Assembly: GCF_000227135.1 (NCBI RefSeq)
Contig: NC_018257.1
Span: 870,890-934,889, forward strand
Source: Leishmania donovani
Lineage: Eukaryota > Euglenozoa > Kinetoplastea > Trypanosomatida > Trypanosomatidae
Length of the DNA stretch: 64,000 nucleotides
Direction: 5' to 3'
Shown: positions 11,038 to 21,249 of the stretch, one piece after another
Layout of the letters: each line of letters begins with the position of its first letter
Position numbering within the stretch: the first letter of the stretch is position 1
The notes under the pieces: generated by a model
What the model was told of the DNA's origin: nothing
Seen by the model: only the letters and a program-made list of their open reading frames with translations
Database searches by the model: none
Translations under genes and position numbers: made by a program

Positions 11038-11452
11038 GGGGGGGCGCCCAGACGTTTTCGCCAGCCGTTTGTGCATGAGGGCGCCCCACAGCCAGACCAA
11101 TACGTGTGTGTGCGTGAGAGAGAGTGGGCTGCATGAAGAGAGGGTGGCATACAGCTGCGAGGCCAAACACGAAGCGAAGCGGAGGAATGAAGCGATGACC
11201 GCACAACGATGCACAAGCGATCCGTAGAACACCGGCAGGATTCACGTCGCAGCGTGCTGAAAAAAAAAGCACAGTGTTGCATGCCCCGCACCTCTGACAG
11301 CGATCATGTAAGGATGTTTTGATACAGACCGTGACTCGTTTCTTCTTCCGCCGCTGCTTTTCAGGTTTTACGGCAAAGGCTGTAACCACTGACCACTGCC
11401 GAGGAACTTGTCCGCACTGACGCCGTGCTAGAAGACTTGCTTTCTTCTCTGC

Positions 11453-11474
11453 ATATATATATATATATATATAT
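11453..11474. repeat. (AT)11 microsatellite
   Basis: A perfect run of eleven AT units in the intergenic spacer. Confidence 0.95.
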
Positions 11475-12176
11475 CACTTCTGCACGTACGTTGGAGCCAG
11501 AGTTGCTCTATGGAAGCAAGGCAAGACATAACCCCGACCACGATTTTATTCCAACGTGTCCACTCAACCGCGAACAAGTCTGCAACAGCATACGCCCACA
11601 ACCGCAGCTCACCGGCCACTCCTGCGCCACAGCGGAATCCTGACCGTCTAGGGCGAGCCATCATGCCATGCAATCGGGGCCGCCCGCCTAACGGGCTCTT
11701 ACTGTCCTGCCTCAGCCCTTCTTCCGACCTGTGCAGTGCCGGAGGCGCCAGACGGTGACCCGGTTAGCCCTACACGCCGTGGATTGGTGTAGGTCGCGTG
11801 CACGGTTGTGCGTCAGGGCGCAGGCATTGGACTCTGTCGCTTGACGAGTAAGAAGGGGTGGTCCAGGTGCATGCCGGATGAGTTCAAGGAGGAAGTTGGC
11901 CAGATTCAGGTCAGGGCCCTGGGAGGCCCTGTCCACGAAACCACAACGACAACAAGTGCAACCCCCGAGAAACACACACACACACACACACACATTTCAC
12001 AAGGAGACAGAGCGTTCACCGTTTGGTGGTGAAAAGTCGTCGCCTCCGTCGCGGTCAGAACAGTGAAGAGAGCGCGACAACGAAAACAAAATTGCCAACG
12101 AGAGGGTGCCTTTGGTGTGAGCGAGGCAAGAGCAACGACTCTCCTTACCTGCAACGTGACCAGTCTCTGCCGTGTG

Positions 12177-12483
12177 ACACGAGCTCAACTTCGCTCGACC
12201 CCACCGGCCCCGTCAGAGGGCGCCATGCGCCTGGTCCAAAGCAGCGCTAGACACGCGCAACGTACAGCAATGCGGCGACGCAGTCATCTGCGAGCACGGC
12301 CCCGGCATTAAACTCCACCCACCCCACGCGCCTCAGGCCTCCCGCCCTCCCACACACACACACACACATCAGTGGGCCAGTGCGAGGGGCTCCGGGTGAT
12401 AGGTTGCGCTCGAGCCAGGCTGACACTCTGCCCATCATGTGGATGGCACAAGTGTGTGCACGGACGCAGGTCGCCCTGACGCC
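12177..12483. repeat. Left flank of gap 2, identical to 12583-12889
   Basis: A 307-bp sequence repeated at an offset of 406 bp on the other side of the 99-N gap, again ending and beginning exactly at the gap edges. Interpreted as an unmerged contig overlap. It contains a CA microsatellite (about 12352-12368). Confidence 0.9.
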
Positions 12484-12582
12484 NNNNNNNNNNNNNNNNN
12501 NNNNNNNNNNNNNNNNNNNNNNNNNNNNNNNNNNNNNNNNNNNNNNNNNNNNNNNNNNNNNNNNNNNNNNNNNNNNNNNNNN
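12484..12582. other. Assembly gap 2 (99 N)
   Basis: A run of 99 N with identical sequence on both sides; probably of no real length. Confidence 0.95.
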
Positions 12583-12889
12583 ACACGAGCTCAACTTCGC
12601 TCGACCCCACCGGCCCCGTCAGAGGGCGCCATGCGCCTGGTCCAAAGCAGCGCTAGACACGCGCAACGTACAGCAATGCGGCGACGCAGTCATCTGCGAG
12701 CACGGCCCCGGCATTAAACTCCACCCACCCCACGCGCCTCAGGCCTCCCGCCCTCCCACACACACACACACACATCAGTGGGCCAGTGCGAGGGGCTCCG
12801 GGTGATAGGTTGCGCTCGAGCCAGGCTGACACTCTGCCCATCATGTGGATGGCACAAGTGTGTGCACGGACGCAGGTCGCCCTGACGCC
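12583..12889. repeat. Right flank of gap 2, identical to 12177-12483
   Basis: Second copy of the 307-bp contig-end overlap, continuing into unique intergenic sequence after 12889. Confidence 0.9.
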
Positions 12890-13704
12890 ACACTGCCCAT
12901 CACCTGACCGCCGACATCAGCAGCAATACATCGCTCCGGCCTCCCTACGTCGTCGGCACTTGGACCCTGTCAGCAGAAGAGATGCATTCGACGTTGGGCA
13001 GGGGATAAATAGGAGCTGCCTGGGCATCCACGCAGAGAGAGAAGGAGAGCGCGTGCCACAGTGCCCTGAGGATACCACGCACGGAGATGTGTGTGTGTGT
13101 GTGCCCTCCCGGCATCAGTGAGGGATGGAGAAAGCAACACAGCGATACAGCAAGCATAACGCTGAGAAAAAAAAACACAAAGGCGAGGAAACTTCCACAG
13201 AGCGGGAGAGTCGCGTTACACCAGCACAAGAACAACTGGGAGCGGAAGAGACCACCGTAGATCCTTGGTCCCATCAACACATTACAGTCGAGGCAAGCAC
13301 CAATTCCTCGGGCGAGCAACAGTGCGCCGGGGGCGCACACATGCAAGGCACTACACTCATGCAAATGCACGCGGAAGAGATGCTTGCGCGAGGGAAACGC
13401 GAAGCACAAAAGCCAACGAAGAGAGGAGAAGGCTGTGTTTTTTTTTTGGGGGGGGGGAGGCAGAGAGGGGGGAAGAGGGGAAGGTATCGCACATTTGTAT
13501 GCAATGAGGGAAGAGGGTGGAAAACGGTAAGACGAAGAGATCCACGCGCACAGACACCTGCAGCGCACGTGCCTCAGTCCGTACAGCGTGGATGTGCGCG
13601 CACTTGTTCTCAGAACAACAACGAAAAAAAAAAGAAAAAGAAAACGAAGCCTACACGATAAAACTATGAACGGTTAAGAAAACGGAGAAAGAGACGGGCG
13701 AGAG

Positions 13705-13774
13705 GGCGGCGGCGGAGGAGGAGGAGGAGGAGGGCGGCGGCGGCGGAGGAGGAGGAGGGGGGGGGCGGCGGCGG
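13705..13774. repeat. GGA/GGC trinucleotide tract
   Basis: About 70 bp of alternating GGC and GGA triplet blocks with a G9 run on the + strand. The transcribed strand is CCT/CCG-rich. G-runs spaced this closely could form a quadruplex on the + strand DNA; on the RNA side it is a long pyrimidine tract. Confidence 0.85.
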
Positions 13775-14333
13775 TAAAGTGTACGAGAAGACACGCAAAG
13801 CTGAGCGCCGCAGGCACCAAAGGAAAAGGGCAAAGAGGGAACGATACCCCGCAGAGGCACACGCGCGCACGCGGAGACTCAGAGAGGCCGGGGGTGGGGG
13901 TGGGGCGTAGAAGCGGGAGCACGACAAGGCGCACCATTTTCCTCCGTTTCGTTTGCACGGGTTTGATCGATGGAGGGATCATCCAGGCAAAAACGTGGAA
14001 CGGGCAGCGGAAGCGACGTTGGCGTGCCTGTGTGTGCATGAGAGGGGTCGGTCGGGGGGTGGGGGGGGGGTTGTCCACCTACACAGTCCGACCGTGTCCA
14101 TAGGGAATGGGTCGCCTTCTTCAGTGACGTCGACACTCGCGTCCCTGCCCAGAAAGAGAGAGGAAAAAAGCTGCGCAGGGGTACGAATCGCCTTCACTCT
14201 TGAAGGGTGCCCCGCTGTCCATTTCTCTCTCCGCACGCCTCCGCGCATGCGCGAAGAGGCCGGAGCTAGACACGCCAGAGCGTTGTCGCCTGCCATTGGT
14301 GCGGCAAACTCACACATGTTCCTGCCACATACA

Positions 14334-15947
14334 TCAAGCTTGGTAGTAAGTGTTCAGGAACTCGCGAAGCACATCCTTGATGATCGTGCGATCAGGAACG
14401 CGCTGTGCCGTGCCGTAGAGCGTGCCGCTCGACTCCCCGAGTACGGGCTTCTTTCCATCGGCGATAAGCTTCTCGCTCTCGGCAAAGAGGGTGTCCCCTA
14501 TCTCCTTCACGTCGCTCAGGAAGCGCGCCGTGACTGCCGTTGGCGTCTGCAGCAGCGTCACACTAAACTGCAAGCCGGATGGGAACTGGAGGGTGTTCAG
14601 TACCCAGCCGCGTAACTTGAGATCGTCACCGAGACGGAATATGTCGATCACATTGCTCGTAAAGGCGAAGACGCTCGCGGTCGGCTCACCAATGATGCGT
14701 ATGTAGGGCAGCTTGCTCAACTCCGTCGTCATCGTCTCGCGTGTTGTGACGATTTTGTGGCAGCAATCGATGTAGCCCTCCATACCCATACGCACCATCG
14801 CCGCCCACGTGCCGGCAATCACGTTGCCTGGCTTTGACCCACTCACAGCAGGCGAGCAGTACATGCCGCCTGGCCACTCCGAAACACAGCAGAACTGGAA
14901 GCTGCGCAGCTCCTTCGAGCGGTACATGACCGTCGACGTCCCTTTAGGTGCGTAGCCGTACTTGTGCGTGTCACACGAGATCGACGTGACACCGCGATTG
15001 CGGAAGTCCACGACCGGCGCCGAACGGCCAGTCTTCTCGAGGAAGGGCATGATGAAGCCGCCCAGGCAGCAGTCGACGTGCATGCCGATGTTGTGCTTGT
15101 AGGCCATCTCCGCAATCTCCTCGATGGGGTCGACGACGCCATGCGGAAAGTTTGGCGCCGACGCCGCGACGGCGATCGTGTCGTACCGGATGTACTTCTC
15201 CATCTCCTTTGGATCCACGCGGCCGGTTGTCGCCAGCACCGGCACCTTGATGAGATCAATGCCAAAGTACTCTGCCCCCTTGTCGAACGCGGGGTGAATG
15301 GTGATGGGCGCCACCACCGACGGGTGTTCGATCCCGCGTGTCACGCGTCCCCAGTCGCGGTACGTCTTAAGGGCCATCATGATGCTCTCCGTCCCTCCGG
15401 ACGTCACGACGCCTCCGGCGTCCGGAAGTAAATGGCCATTGTACATGTGCAGCACCATGGACACAATCTCCGCCTCCATCTTGCGCGTCGCGCCGAAGAT
15501 GTCGCTGTGCAGCGGGTTGCTCCACTGGAAGATGGCCATAACGTCGTTCATGAAGGCGGTGTGCGATCGGCCACCGTGGTAGACGGCTCCACTGAAGAAA
15601 CCTTTTTCGTAGCTGAGGTCAAGGTCGTGGTGAAGCTGGGTGACCAGCTGCAACACCTCCGCCTCAGAGCGGGACTTTTCCGGCAGAACGAGGGCTTTGA
15701 ACTCGCCTTCCTTCGACGGCATCTTCACCCCACTTACCGCTTTCTTGACCTCCTTGCGGATTATGGGGGCCGCTAGAGTGCGGATGCCGCGCCACACCGC
15801 TTGGTAGCTGCGCGCCGTCAAGCGGCCATCGCGGAAGCAGTCCACCGCGATGCGCACCGCGACGGCGCCGCTGAGCGTGATGGCAATAACCTGCGTCGGG
15901 CTTTTGTCCTTCAGCCGCTCATTGAGGTACTGGGAGATGGTGGTCAT
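14334..15947 (-). CDS. SPL: Sphingosine-1-phosphate lyase
   Basis: The 537-aa product is a PLP-dependent lyase that cleaves sphingosine-1-phosphate to a fatty aldehyde and phosphoethanolamine. In Leishmania this is the main source of ethanolamine phosphate. One N-terminal hydrophobic segment (about residues 20-38, VIAITLSGAVAVRIAVDCF) fits the ER anchor of the family, with the catalytic domain cytosolic. Visible motifs are SGGTESIMMALK (183-194, phosphate/cofactor site), HVDCCLGGF with D292 (ring-nitrogen aspartate) and CDTHKYGYAPKG with K329 as the Schiff-base lysine. Length is close to that of eukaryotic SPLs (roughly 540-570 aa) and I see no frame break. The start at 15947 (MTTISQYLNERLKD) is right for the family. 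Likely trans-splice signals lie about 110 bp upstream. Confidence 0.96.
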   Translation of the reverse strand: MTTISQYLNERLKDKSPTQVIAITLSGAVAVRIAVDCFRDGRLTARSYQAVWRGIRTLAAPIIRKEVKKAVSGVKMPSKEGEFKALVLPEKSRSEAEVLQLVTQLHHDLDLSYEKGFFSGAVYHGGRSHTAFMNDVMAIFQWSNPLHSDIFGATRKMEAEIVSMVLHMYNGHLLPDAGGVVTSGGTESIMMALKTYRDWGRVTRGIEHPSVVAPITIHPAFDKGAEYFGIDLIKVPVLATTGRVDPKEMEKYIRYDTIAVAASAPNFPHGVVDPIEEIAEMAYKHNIGMHVDCCLGGFIMPFLEKTGRSAPVVDFRNRGVTSISCDTHKYGYAPKGTSTVMYRSKELRSFQFCCVSEWPGGMYCSPAVSGSKPGNVIAGTWAAMVRMGMEGYIDCCHKIVTTRETMTTELSKLPYIRIIGEPTASVFAFTSNVIDIFRLGDDLKLRGWVLNTLQFPSGLQFSVTLLQTPTAVTARFLSDVKEIGDTLFAESEKLIADGKKPVLGESSGTLYGTAQRVPDRTIIKDVLREFLNTYYQA

Positions 15948-16054
15948 GATGGCTGTGTCTTACGTGCGCCGCAGCACGCGGTCAGTACTTTACGACGGAG
16001 GAAGGGAGGGGGTCGCTGTCGTGTAAGAGGTCTCTTTGAGGGAGTTCCAAGACA

Positions 16055-16125
16055 AGCTTCTGATGGCGCAAGGAGGGTCGGGGAACGCGACGAACCAAAA
16101 AAAAAAACACGAAGAAAAAACAGTG
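16055..16125 (-). promoter_or_regulatory. Predicted trans-splice acceptor region for SPL
   Basis: On the minus strand a T-rich tract (+ strand A-runs at about 16098-16121) is followed by the first AG at about 16060-16061, roughly 110 nt upstream of the SPL ATG. A pyrimidine tract followed by AG is the trypanosomatid spliced-leader acceptor pattern; the exact site is a guess. Confidence 0.4.
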
Positions 16126-17573
16126 GGGTGCTCCAACGCGGCAACGTAGAAGACACCTTCGCAGCCGAACGGATGAGTGCAGACGGACTGCTTCAACTTC
16201 TCCTGCGGCGTGCGCACGTTCGTTCTGCTTTTCTGAGTTGGGGGAAAGATAAAAAGAGCGAGACAGAAAACAACGTCAGAGACAATCAAGACGGCTGCAT
16301 AGACTGAGCAGTGAGTCAAGCCTTATCTTCCATAGATGAGAAGGTCGTTCTCTCTCTCTCCTGGTGTCAACGGTCGCCCCCTTGTGGCAAGGTTGGCTTT
16401 GCGTTGATAACGCACACCCCACAACAGGACTTAAGGAAGAAAACGAAGATAATGGCGGCCCAAGCAGCGGTATCGCAGAGACCGACGGAGAAGGTGAATC
16501 AGCCGGCGGACAAGCACGAGCAACAGCACCGAACGTCAAATGCTGTGAGGTAAGCAGAGGAGGGGAGAGAAGGGGGTGGGGATGGGGGTGGGGGAGCAGA
16601 GCTGAGTTTGAAGCAATGATAGGAGTGGTGAGGAGCTGGAGCCCGAATGCTAAGGAGGGGGTGAGGGGTGAGAAAGGGTAGAGGCGGTAGGCGGTGAACG
16701 CTGGAGAGAGAACGTGCCGGAAGAAGCCGAGGGCCTGTGTGGTGATTGTGGTGAGGAGGATGGCAGGGCGGGCGGGGGAGGGGGGGAGAGAAATGGAGTC
16801 TCACGCAGTCACACGCTCCACTACACAGCACACAACACAGACACACACGCACGCACCTAGCCGAAAAAAAAAAACACAAAAAACGAAACCGAGAAGAGAT
16901 CAGAAAAACAAAAAGGGGGATTCAGATGAGGGCGTGCAAATTCAACTGTGACGACGATCGATCGCGCACATGCTGCAGGTGGCGGAATGTATGGAGTCGG
17001 TGCGGAAGATAAGGAAGCGCACAAGGGAACGAGAAGAGCGGGAAAGAGGCGGAGAGAGAAAGTCAGAGTGGAGCAGAGCAGTCAAGGCTGTCAGGGGCCA
17101 GCGAGGACAGGCTTTATCACAAGCCGTACTCTAAAGATCGCGTGAGCGAAAAAAAAAAAGATGTCTGCGATGCTCTTTTCGCATCCGTGATCCGGTGACA
17201 AACGTGGACCATCATGATTCCCTCAAGACCAGGGGCCACCGCGCCTCGATGCAAAACGCACCCCGAGAATCCGCCCTCGCCCCAGTTCCCTTTACCCCCG
17301 TCCCCTCCTGTGAACTCAAAGGCCGAGCGTCGAGTGAAACGCTCGTACACAGTAGGAGACCATCTCAGCATCTCCTTCACCATGATGCTCGTTCGCCTTG
17401 CTGAGCGTGCGAGTACGTTGCTAATTTGCACAGGTCAGCAAGAGGAGGCAGGGCAGGGTAGGGAGGGCAGGAGGGCATAGAAGAGAGTCGTAGGCACGCT
17501 CCTTTCGTCCTCCGCAGACGGCGGGGTAGATGAGCAACGTCCATGATAAACGGAAAAACACAAAACGAAAAAA

Positions 17574-17612
17574 CGCACACACACGCACACGCACACGCAC
17601 ACACACACACAC
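17574..17612. repeat. Imperfect CA microsatellite
   Basis: About 39 bp of CACACG/CACACA units on the + strand in the spacer downstream of the TRIM-like gene. Confidence 0.85.
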
Positions 17613-18470
17613 TCCAGCACACGGTCCTGAGGTAGAATAGGCAGTCCACAAGGGAGAAGGACAAGCCCCGCTAGTGGCAGCAGTTGTGTCTATGGTGAGT
17701 AAGCACATCAACGAAAAACGAGAGGCGACAAAAAAAGAGCTCTGTGGAAACGCAGCAACGTTACACCCGTCAACAACACGGTCCTCTACGGACGGTGTCC
17801 GCGCTGCCTCGTTCTCGCCCCCTTCCCCGTCCCCTTGAAACGCTCCCGCCATCTCGCCATCTCGTCCTCTCCCCCGATCACGCGCTTCCTTCCACGTCCA
17901 CTTCCCGAGAAAGCAATGCATCCTTCGGTTCGCTTTTGCGCTGCCCGCAGAGATACACCGCACGGCAGCCCACATAGCGAGAGAACGCCTAAGGACGCTC
18001 GGCGAGGACAGAGGGAAGATGTACAACGGTGAGAGAGAGAAGAGAAGGTGCAGGAGGAATGGAAGAGAATCGGTCGCATATGGGGGGGGGGGCAGTTCAG
18101 TTTTACGCCTACACTTTTGTTCGCCTTCTCCCACCACGGGAGGGCAGGGAGAGAGGAAGCAACAAAAACAGATCGATAGCGAACAAACAAGAACGCATTG
18201 CAACGCGCCAGCCACCGGTCACCCTGGGTACGGACACCATGACGACAGCCAAGCAGAAATCGCCACATGTCCCCCTACGTCACCACCATCGCAACCTCTC
18301 CAAAAAAGAAACACACACACGCGCACAAGGATGTGTGACGGTAGACGGCGCATGGAGCCAAACGCCCCAGTCGTGGGAGCCCGTAGTCGTCCCCTTCTCC
18401 TCCGCCGTGACGAGTGTGTTCAAGTCATCTCGCAGGACATTATGCACCCGCCCATCGTGGGCGACCCTGC

Positions 18471-20111
18471 CTAGAAGAGGATGGTAAGGGACTCGCCGGG
18501 GTAAAAGACAAAGCAAGCAGCGATGCGGGGGTGCAGGTCGGCCACCACAACGCCGCGATCGTCACTGCCGTTCACGACGATTCGAAGGGTGCCTTGCACG
18601 CCATCGTACAAGAAACGAATACGATCGCCGTTGCGGCACACGGGGAGGCGGCGCACGGCAGGTGTGTAGCGGCCGATTCGACCGTCAACCACGTCGGCGC
18701 AGGCCGCCTTCCAGTAGAACCCCTCCGGCACCTGTGAGGACTGCGACGTCTTTTCCACCACGCCAATGAAGGTGTCCGAGATGGAGTCGAGGCGCACCTG
18801 CCACGACACCACACCGCGGTCCTCTGGGAACTGGTCAAGAAGTGTTTGGAACATCTCTTTGCTGCGCACGCCAATTTGCGTATCGCCACCGCCGCTGGCG
18901 ACGCACCGCAGTCGCACTCCTTCTGCCAGAACGGTCGCCTCGACATCGTCGTCGACGGGGAAGGTGAGTCGCAGGGGTGTCGATAAGGTATTGCCGGCGA
19001 AGGGGGAGACAGAGCCGCCGCCATTCATGGACATGTTGCTCGCCGCGCTAAGCCTGCCGGATCGGTTCAGTCTAGATAAAGTGGGATGGTTGTGCTCTAT
19101 TGTTTGCAAATCTAAGCCAATGTCGAGGCTGGTCAACGTCATCTCGCCCAGGCTGACCACCTTGAAGCCGCTCCCCGTCACGGCGGGCAGATCCGTGTTG
19201 AGGCACTTGCCAAACTGCGAGTGACGCTTCAGCACCTCGTCGTCTGTGCCGCCGTTCTGAATCGTGTGAAACTGCAGGAGAGTCTCGTTGACGCTGTTCA
19301 GCTTGTCGAGGTACTGCCGCCGCGACGCCGTCAGCGCGGCATCACCGCTATCGCGAAGGTTTGTCAGGGTGCGCCGCACCTCCAACTCGCGCTGCATGAG
19401 CTGCTGCTTGAACGCCTCGAAGCGCTCCGTCACCATGTTCTCGACGGCATCGTACGTGTCAGAGTAGAGCAACGAGACGCGATTCATCTCCGCCGCCTGT
19501 TGCTCTAATCGGTGCTTGACCTCGAGGAGAGATTCCATGTCACGCGACAGCTGCTGCCGCGCCTCTGCAGCGGCCACCGCCACCGTCACATGGAGGTGGT
19601 CGCGATGCGGCCCGACCTGCAGGCAGTAGGCGCAGCACACCTGCCGGCACTGCGAGCAAAAAAACTCGGCTCGGTATTCCTCATGCCCACGCAGCGGGCA
19701 TCGTGTCATGAAGTTTCGACTCGACTCGCTAAGCTTGCCAATGGCATGATCACGCTTGGCGCTGTTCCTGTGCACAGCAATGCAGCAGTCCTCACAGTAC
19801 ACGCACATGCACTCACCACACTGCACTTTGGCAGACGTCGTCTCGCACCACTGGCACTTCGGCGGATTGGACGTGCCGCGCGCCAGTATTTCCACATACA
19901 CCTCAGCCTCGTGGTCAGCGTACTGCGCGAGATTGTGCAAGTGTACCTCGGTGTGGGAAGTGGCGCATAGCGGGCACTGGAAGCCGTTGCTACCATTCTC
20001 GGAAAGTTGTCTTCGGACGCAGCCGGTGCAGAAGGAGTGCTGGCAGTCGAACGTCAGCGGGTGATCGAGCACATTGAAGCAGATACCACATGTGATGACA
20101 CGCGCGGACAT
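18471..20111 (-). CDS. TRIM-like protein: RING, two B-boxes, coiled coil, SPRY-like C-terminus
   Basis: The chosen start is ATG 20111 (MSARVITCGICFNVLD), giving 546 aa; the 38 codons upstream look like UTR. Residues 8-49 form a C3HC4 RING (C8, C11, C23, H25, C28, C31, C46, C49), the E2-binding module of ubiquitin ligases. A first B-box-like finger begins with CQWC (86-89) and runs to about H122. A second begins with CPLRGH (138-143) and has CSQC and CCAYC, ending near H172. Helical coiled-coil sequence follows (about 180-290). The C-terminal 395-546 has RDRGVVSW-like and NGDRIRFLYDG...GTLRIVVNG (494-515) elements typical of SPRY/B30.2 domains, which bind target proteins. This is the tripartite-motif architecture usually associated with metazoans. 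Substrates are unknown. RING and B-boxes are clear; the SPRY call is moderate. Confidence 0.85.
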   Translation of the reverse strand: MSARVITCGICFNVLDHPLTFDCQHSFCTGCVRRQLSENGSNGFQCPLCATSHTEVHLHNLAQYADHEAEVYVEILARGTSNPPKCQWCETTSAKVQCGECMCVYCEDCCIAVHRNSAKRDHAIGKLSESSRNFMTRCPLRGHEEYRAEFFCSQCRQVCCAYCLQVGPHRDHLHVTVAVAAAEARQQLSRDMESLLEVKHRLEQQAAEMNRVSLLYSDTYDAVENMVTERFEAFKQQLMQRELEVRRTLTNLRDSGDAALTASRRQYLDKLNSVNETLLQFHTIQNGGTDDEVLKRHSQFGKCLNTDLPAVTGSGFKVVSLGEMTLTSLDIGLDLQTIEHNHPTLSRLNRSGRLSAASNMSMNGGGSVSPFAGNTLSTPLRLTFPVDDDVEATVLAEGVRLRCVASGGGDTQIGVRSKEMFQTLLDQFPEDRGVVSWQVRLDSISDTFIGVVEKTSQSSQVPEGFYWKAACADVVDGRIGRYTPAVRRLPVCRNGDRIRFLYDGVQGTLRIVVNGSDDRGVVVADLHPRIAACFVFYPGESLTILF

Positions 20112-20168
20112 GATTCTAGATGTGTGCGAATGTGCGCCGGCGAAAAAAGAGGGTCGCACAAAGATGCC
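20112..20168 (-). promoter_or_regulatory. Predicted trans-splice acceptor region for the TRIM-like gene
   Basis: On the minus strand a CTCTTTTTTC tract (about 20138-20155) is followed by an AG at 20116-20117, only a few bases before the ATG at 20111. If used, the 5' UTR would be nearly absent; an acceptor further upstream is possible. Confidence 0.3.
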
Positions 20169-21249
20169 ACGCGACGGAGAAGGTCGGCGGAGATCGGCGG
20201 TGGAGGGCGCTCGGGTTCCTCCCAAGAAAAGATGGCGGCAGGGTACACTGATCCGAGGAGTGCGCTGCCGCTAATGGGGAAAGACGGCAGAGATGAGGGT
20301 AATAAAGTCAAATCACCTTCTCCCGCTTTCTTCTATGTGCATGACTAGATGTGTATGTGTGGGGTTAAGGAGGGGAGGGGTGTGTGTTTGGGGGGGGGAG
20401 CAAGCAGCCTGCGAACCGATCAGTGCCGAAACACCCTCGCACGCGCTGTCGCACTAAAGTGAAGGAAAGAAAAACAAAAGGCGCAAGAAAGCAGAGAGCC
20501 ACTGGAGCCCGTTTCCGTGTGCGCCGTCCATGTGAAGGAGATACAGAGGGGAAGGGGGCGTCAGCAGCTTGTCTTCGGCGGTTTCGCCCCTCCCTCCTTC
20601 CCTATGCATCTAGCCAGAGACCACACACACCAAAAAAAAAAACGAGCGCAGCAATGCGTTTGTGCACGTCTGCGTCGAGTGTTGCAACAGCCAACGCATG
20701 TATGCGTGTGTGTGTTCATCATCGGCACCGTCCAGAGGCTGTGATGCCGACCAGGCACGGTGTCGAAGAGCCTCGAATACGACGCAATCAACTAGGCTGC
20801 GAGGTTTCGTGTCCATGTGATTGGAGTACAGCGCCGCTTACACATCCACACGCACACACATAAACAGACACACGCATAACACTTACAGACTCAATCACGC
20901 GCCGATGGGTAGACCGTCACGCACTCACACACACACACACACCGCACGCGGCAGCCAACTAGCAGGCAAGCAGGCTCACTGGCACTAGTAGCAGACGTGG
21001 CCGGATAGAGATGACAAGAGCGACGAGACATAATAAAAAACACACATACCAGAGCGTATGAGAGAGAATACTATAAGGCAGTCCACGCAGTTTCGCACAC
21101 CCGTCGATTCACTGCAGCGATCGTGCTGCTGCACGTATGTACGTTCACCACTGCCGTGCATGAACACCCGGCACACAAGCACACTGACATAGTCAAAAGA
21201 CAACCTCTGCAACCGCGGCTGTGCTGCTTTTTCTTCCAGTTTTCAAGTT
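20112..21249. other. Intergenic spacer, about 1.1 kb
   Basis: No supported gene. It holds A10 and G-runs, CA microsatellites at about 20848-20942, and a pyrimidine-rich transcribed strand. Confidence 0.65.

Larger units (their letters stand above)
10322..14333. other. Intergenic spacer, about 4 kb, with two assembly gaps
   Basis: No supported protein gene. It includes two 99-N gaps with duplicated flanks, a (AT)11 run, CA microsatellites, and a GGA/GGC tract at 13705-13774. The 11500-12960 part is not low-complexity and looks like 3' UTR or retroposon-derived sequence. Open frames across the gaps exist only because N codons do not terminate them. Confidence 0.65.
15948..18470. other. Intergenic spacer, about 2.5 kb
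   Basis: No supported gene. It holds A-runs, GGGGTGG-rich and GA-rich + strand tracts, and a CA/CG-CA microsatellite at about 17574-17612. Open frames here are low-complexity. It should contain the TRIM-like gene's 3' UTR and the SPL 5' UTR. Confidence 0.65.

Noticed and set aside
10366..11232. Minus-strand frame of 288 codons across gap 1 containing an internal repeat
   Set aside because: The repeat is the duplicated contig flank, and the frame is open only because N codons do not stop it.
12380..12805. Frames across gap 2
   Set aside because: Same artefact: N-bridged frames over an unmerged contig overlap in a spacer.
17421..18215. Minus-strand frame of 264 codons
   Set aside because: Runs through a CA microsatellite (V/C/R repeats) and GA-rich tracts; no protein-like segment.
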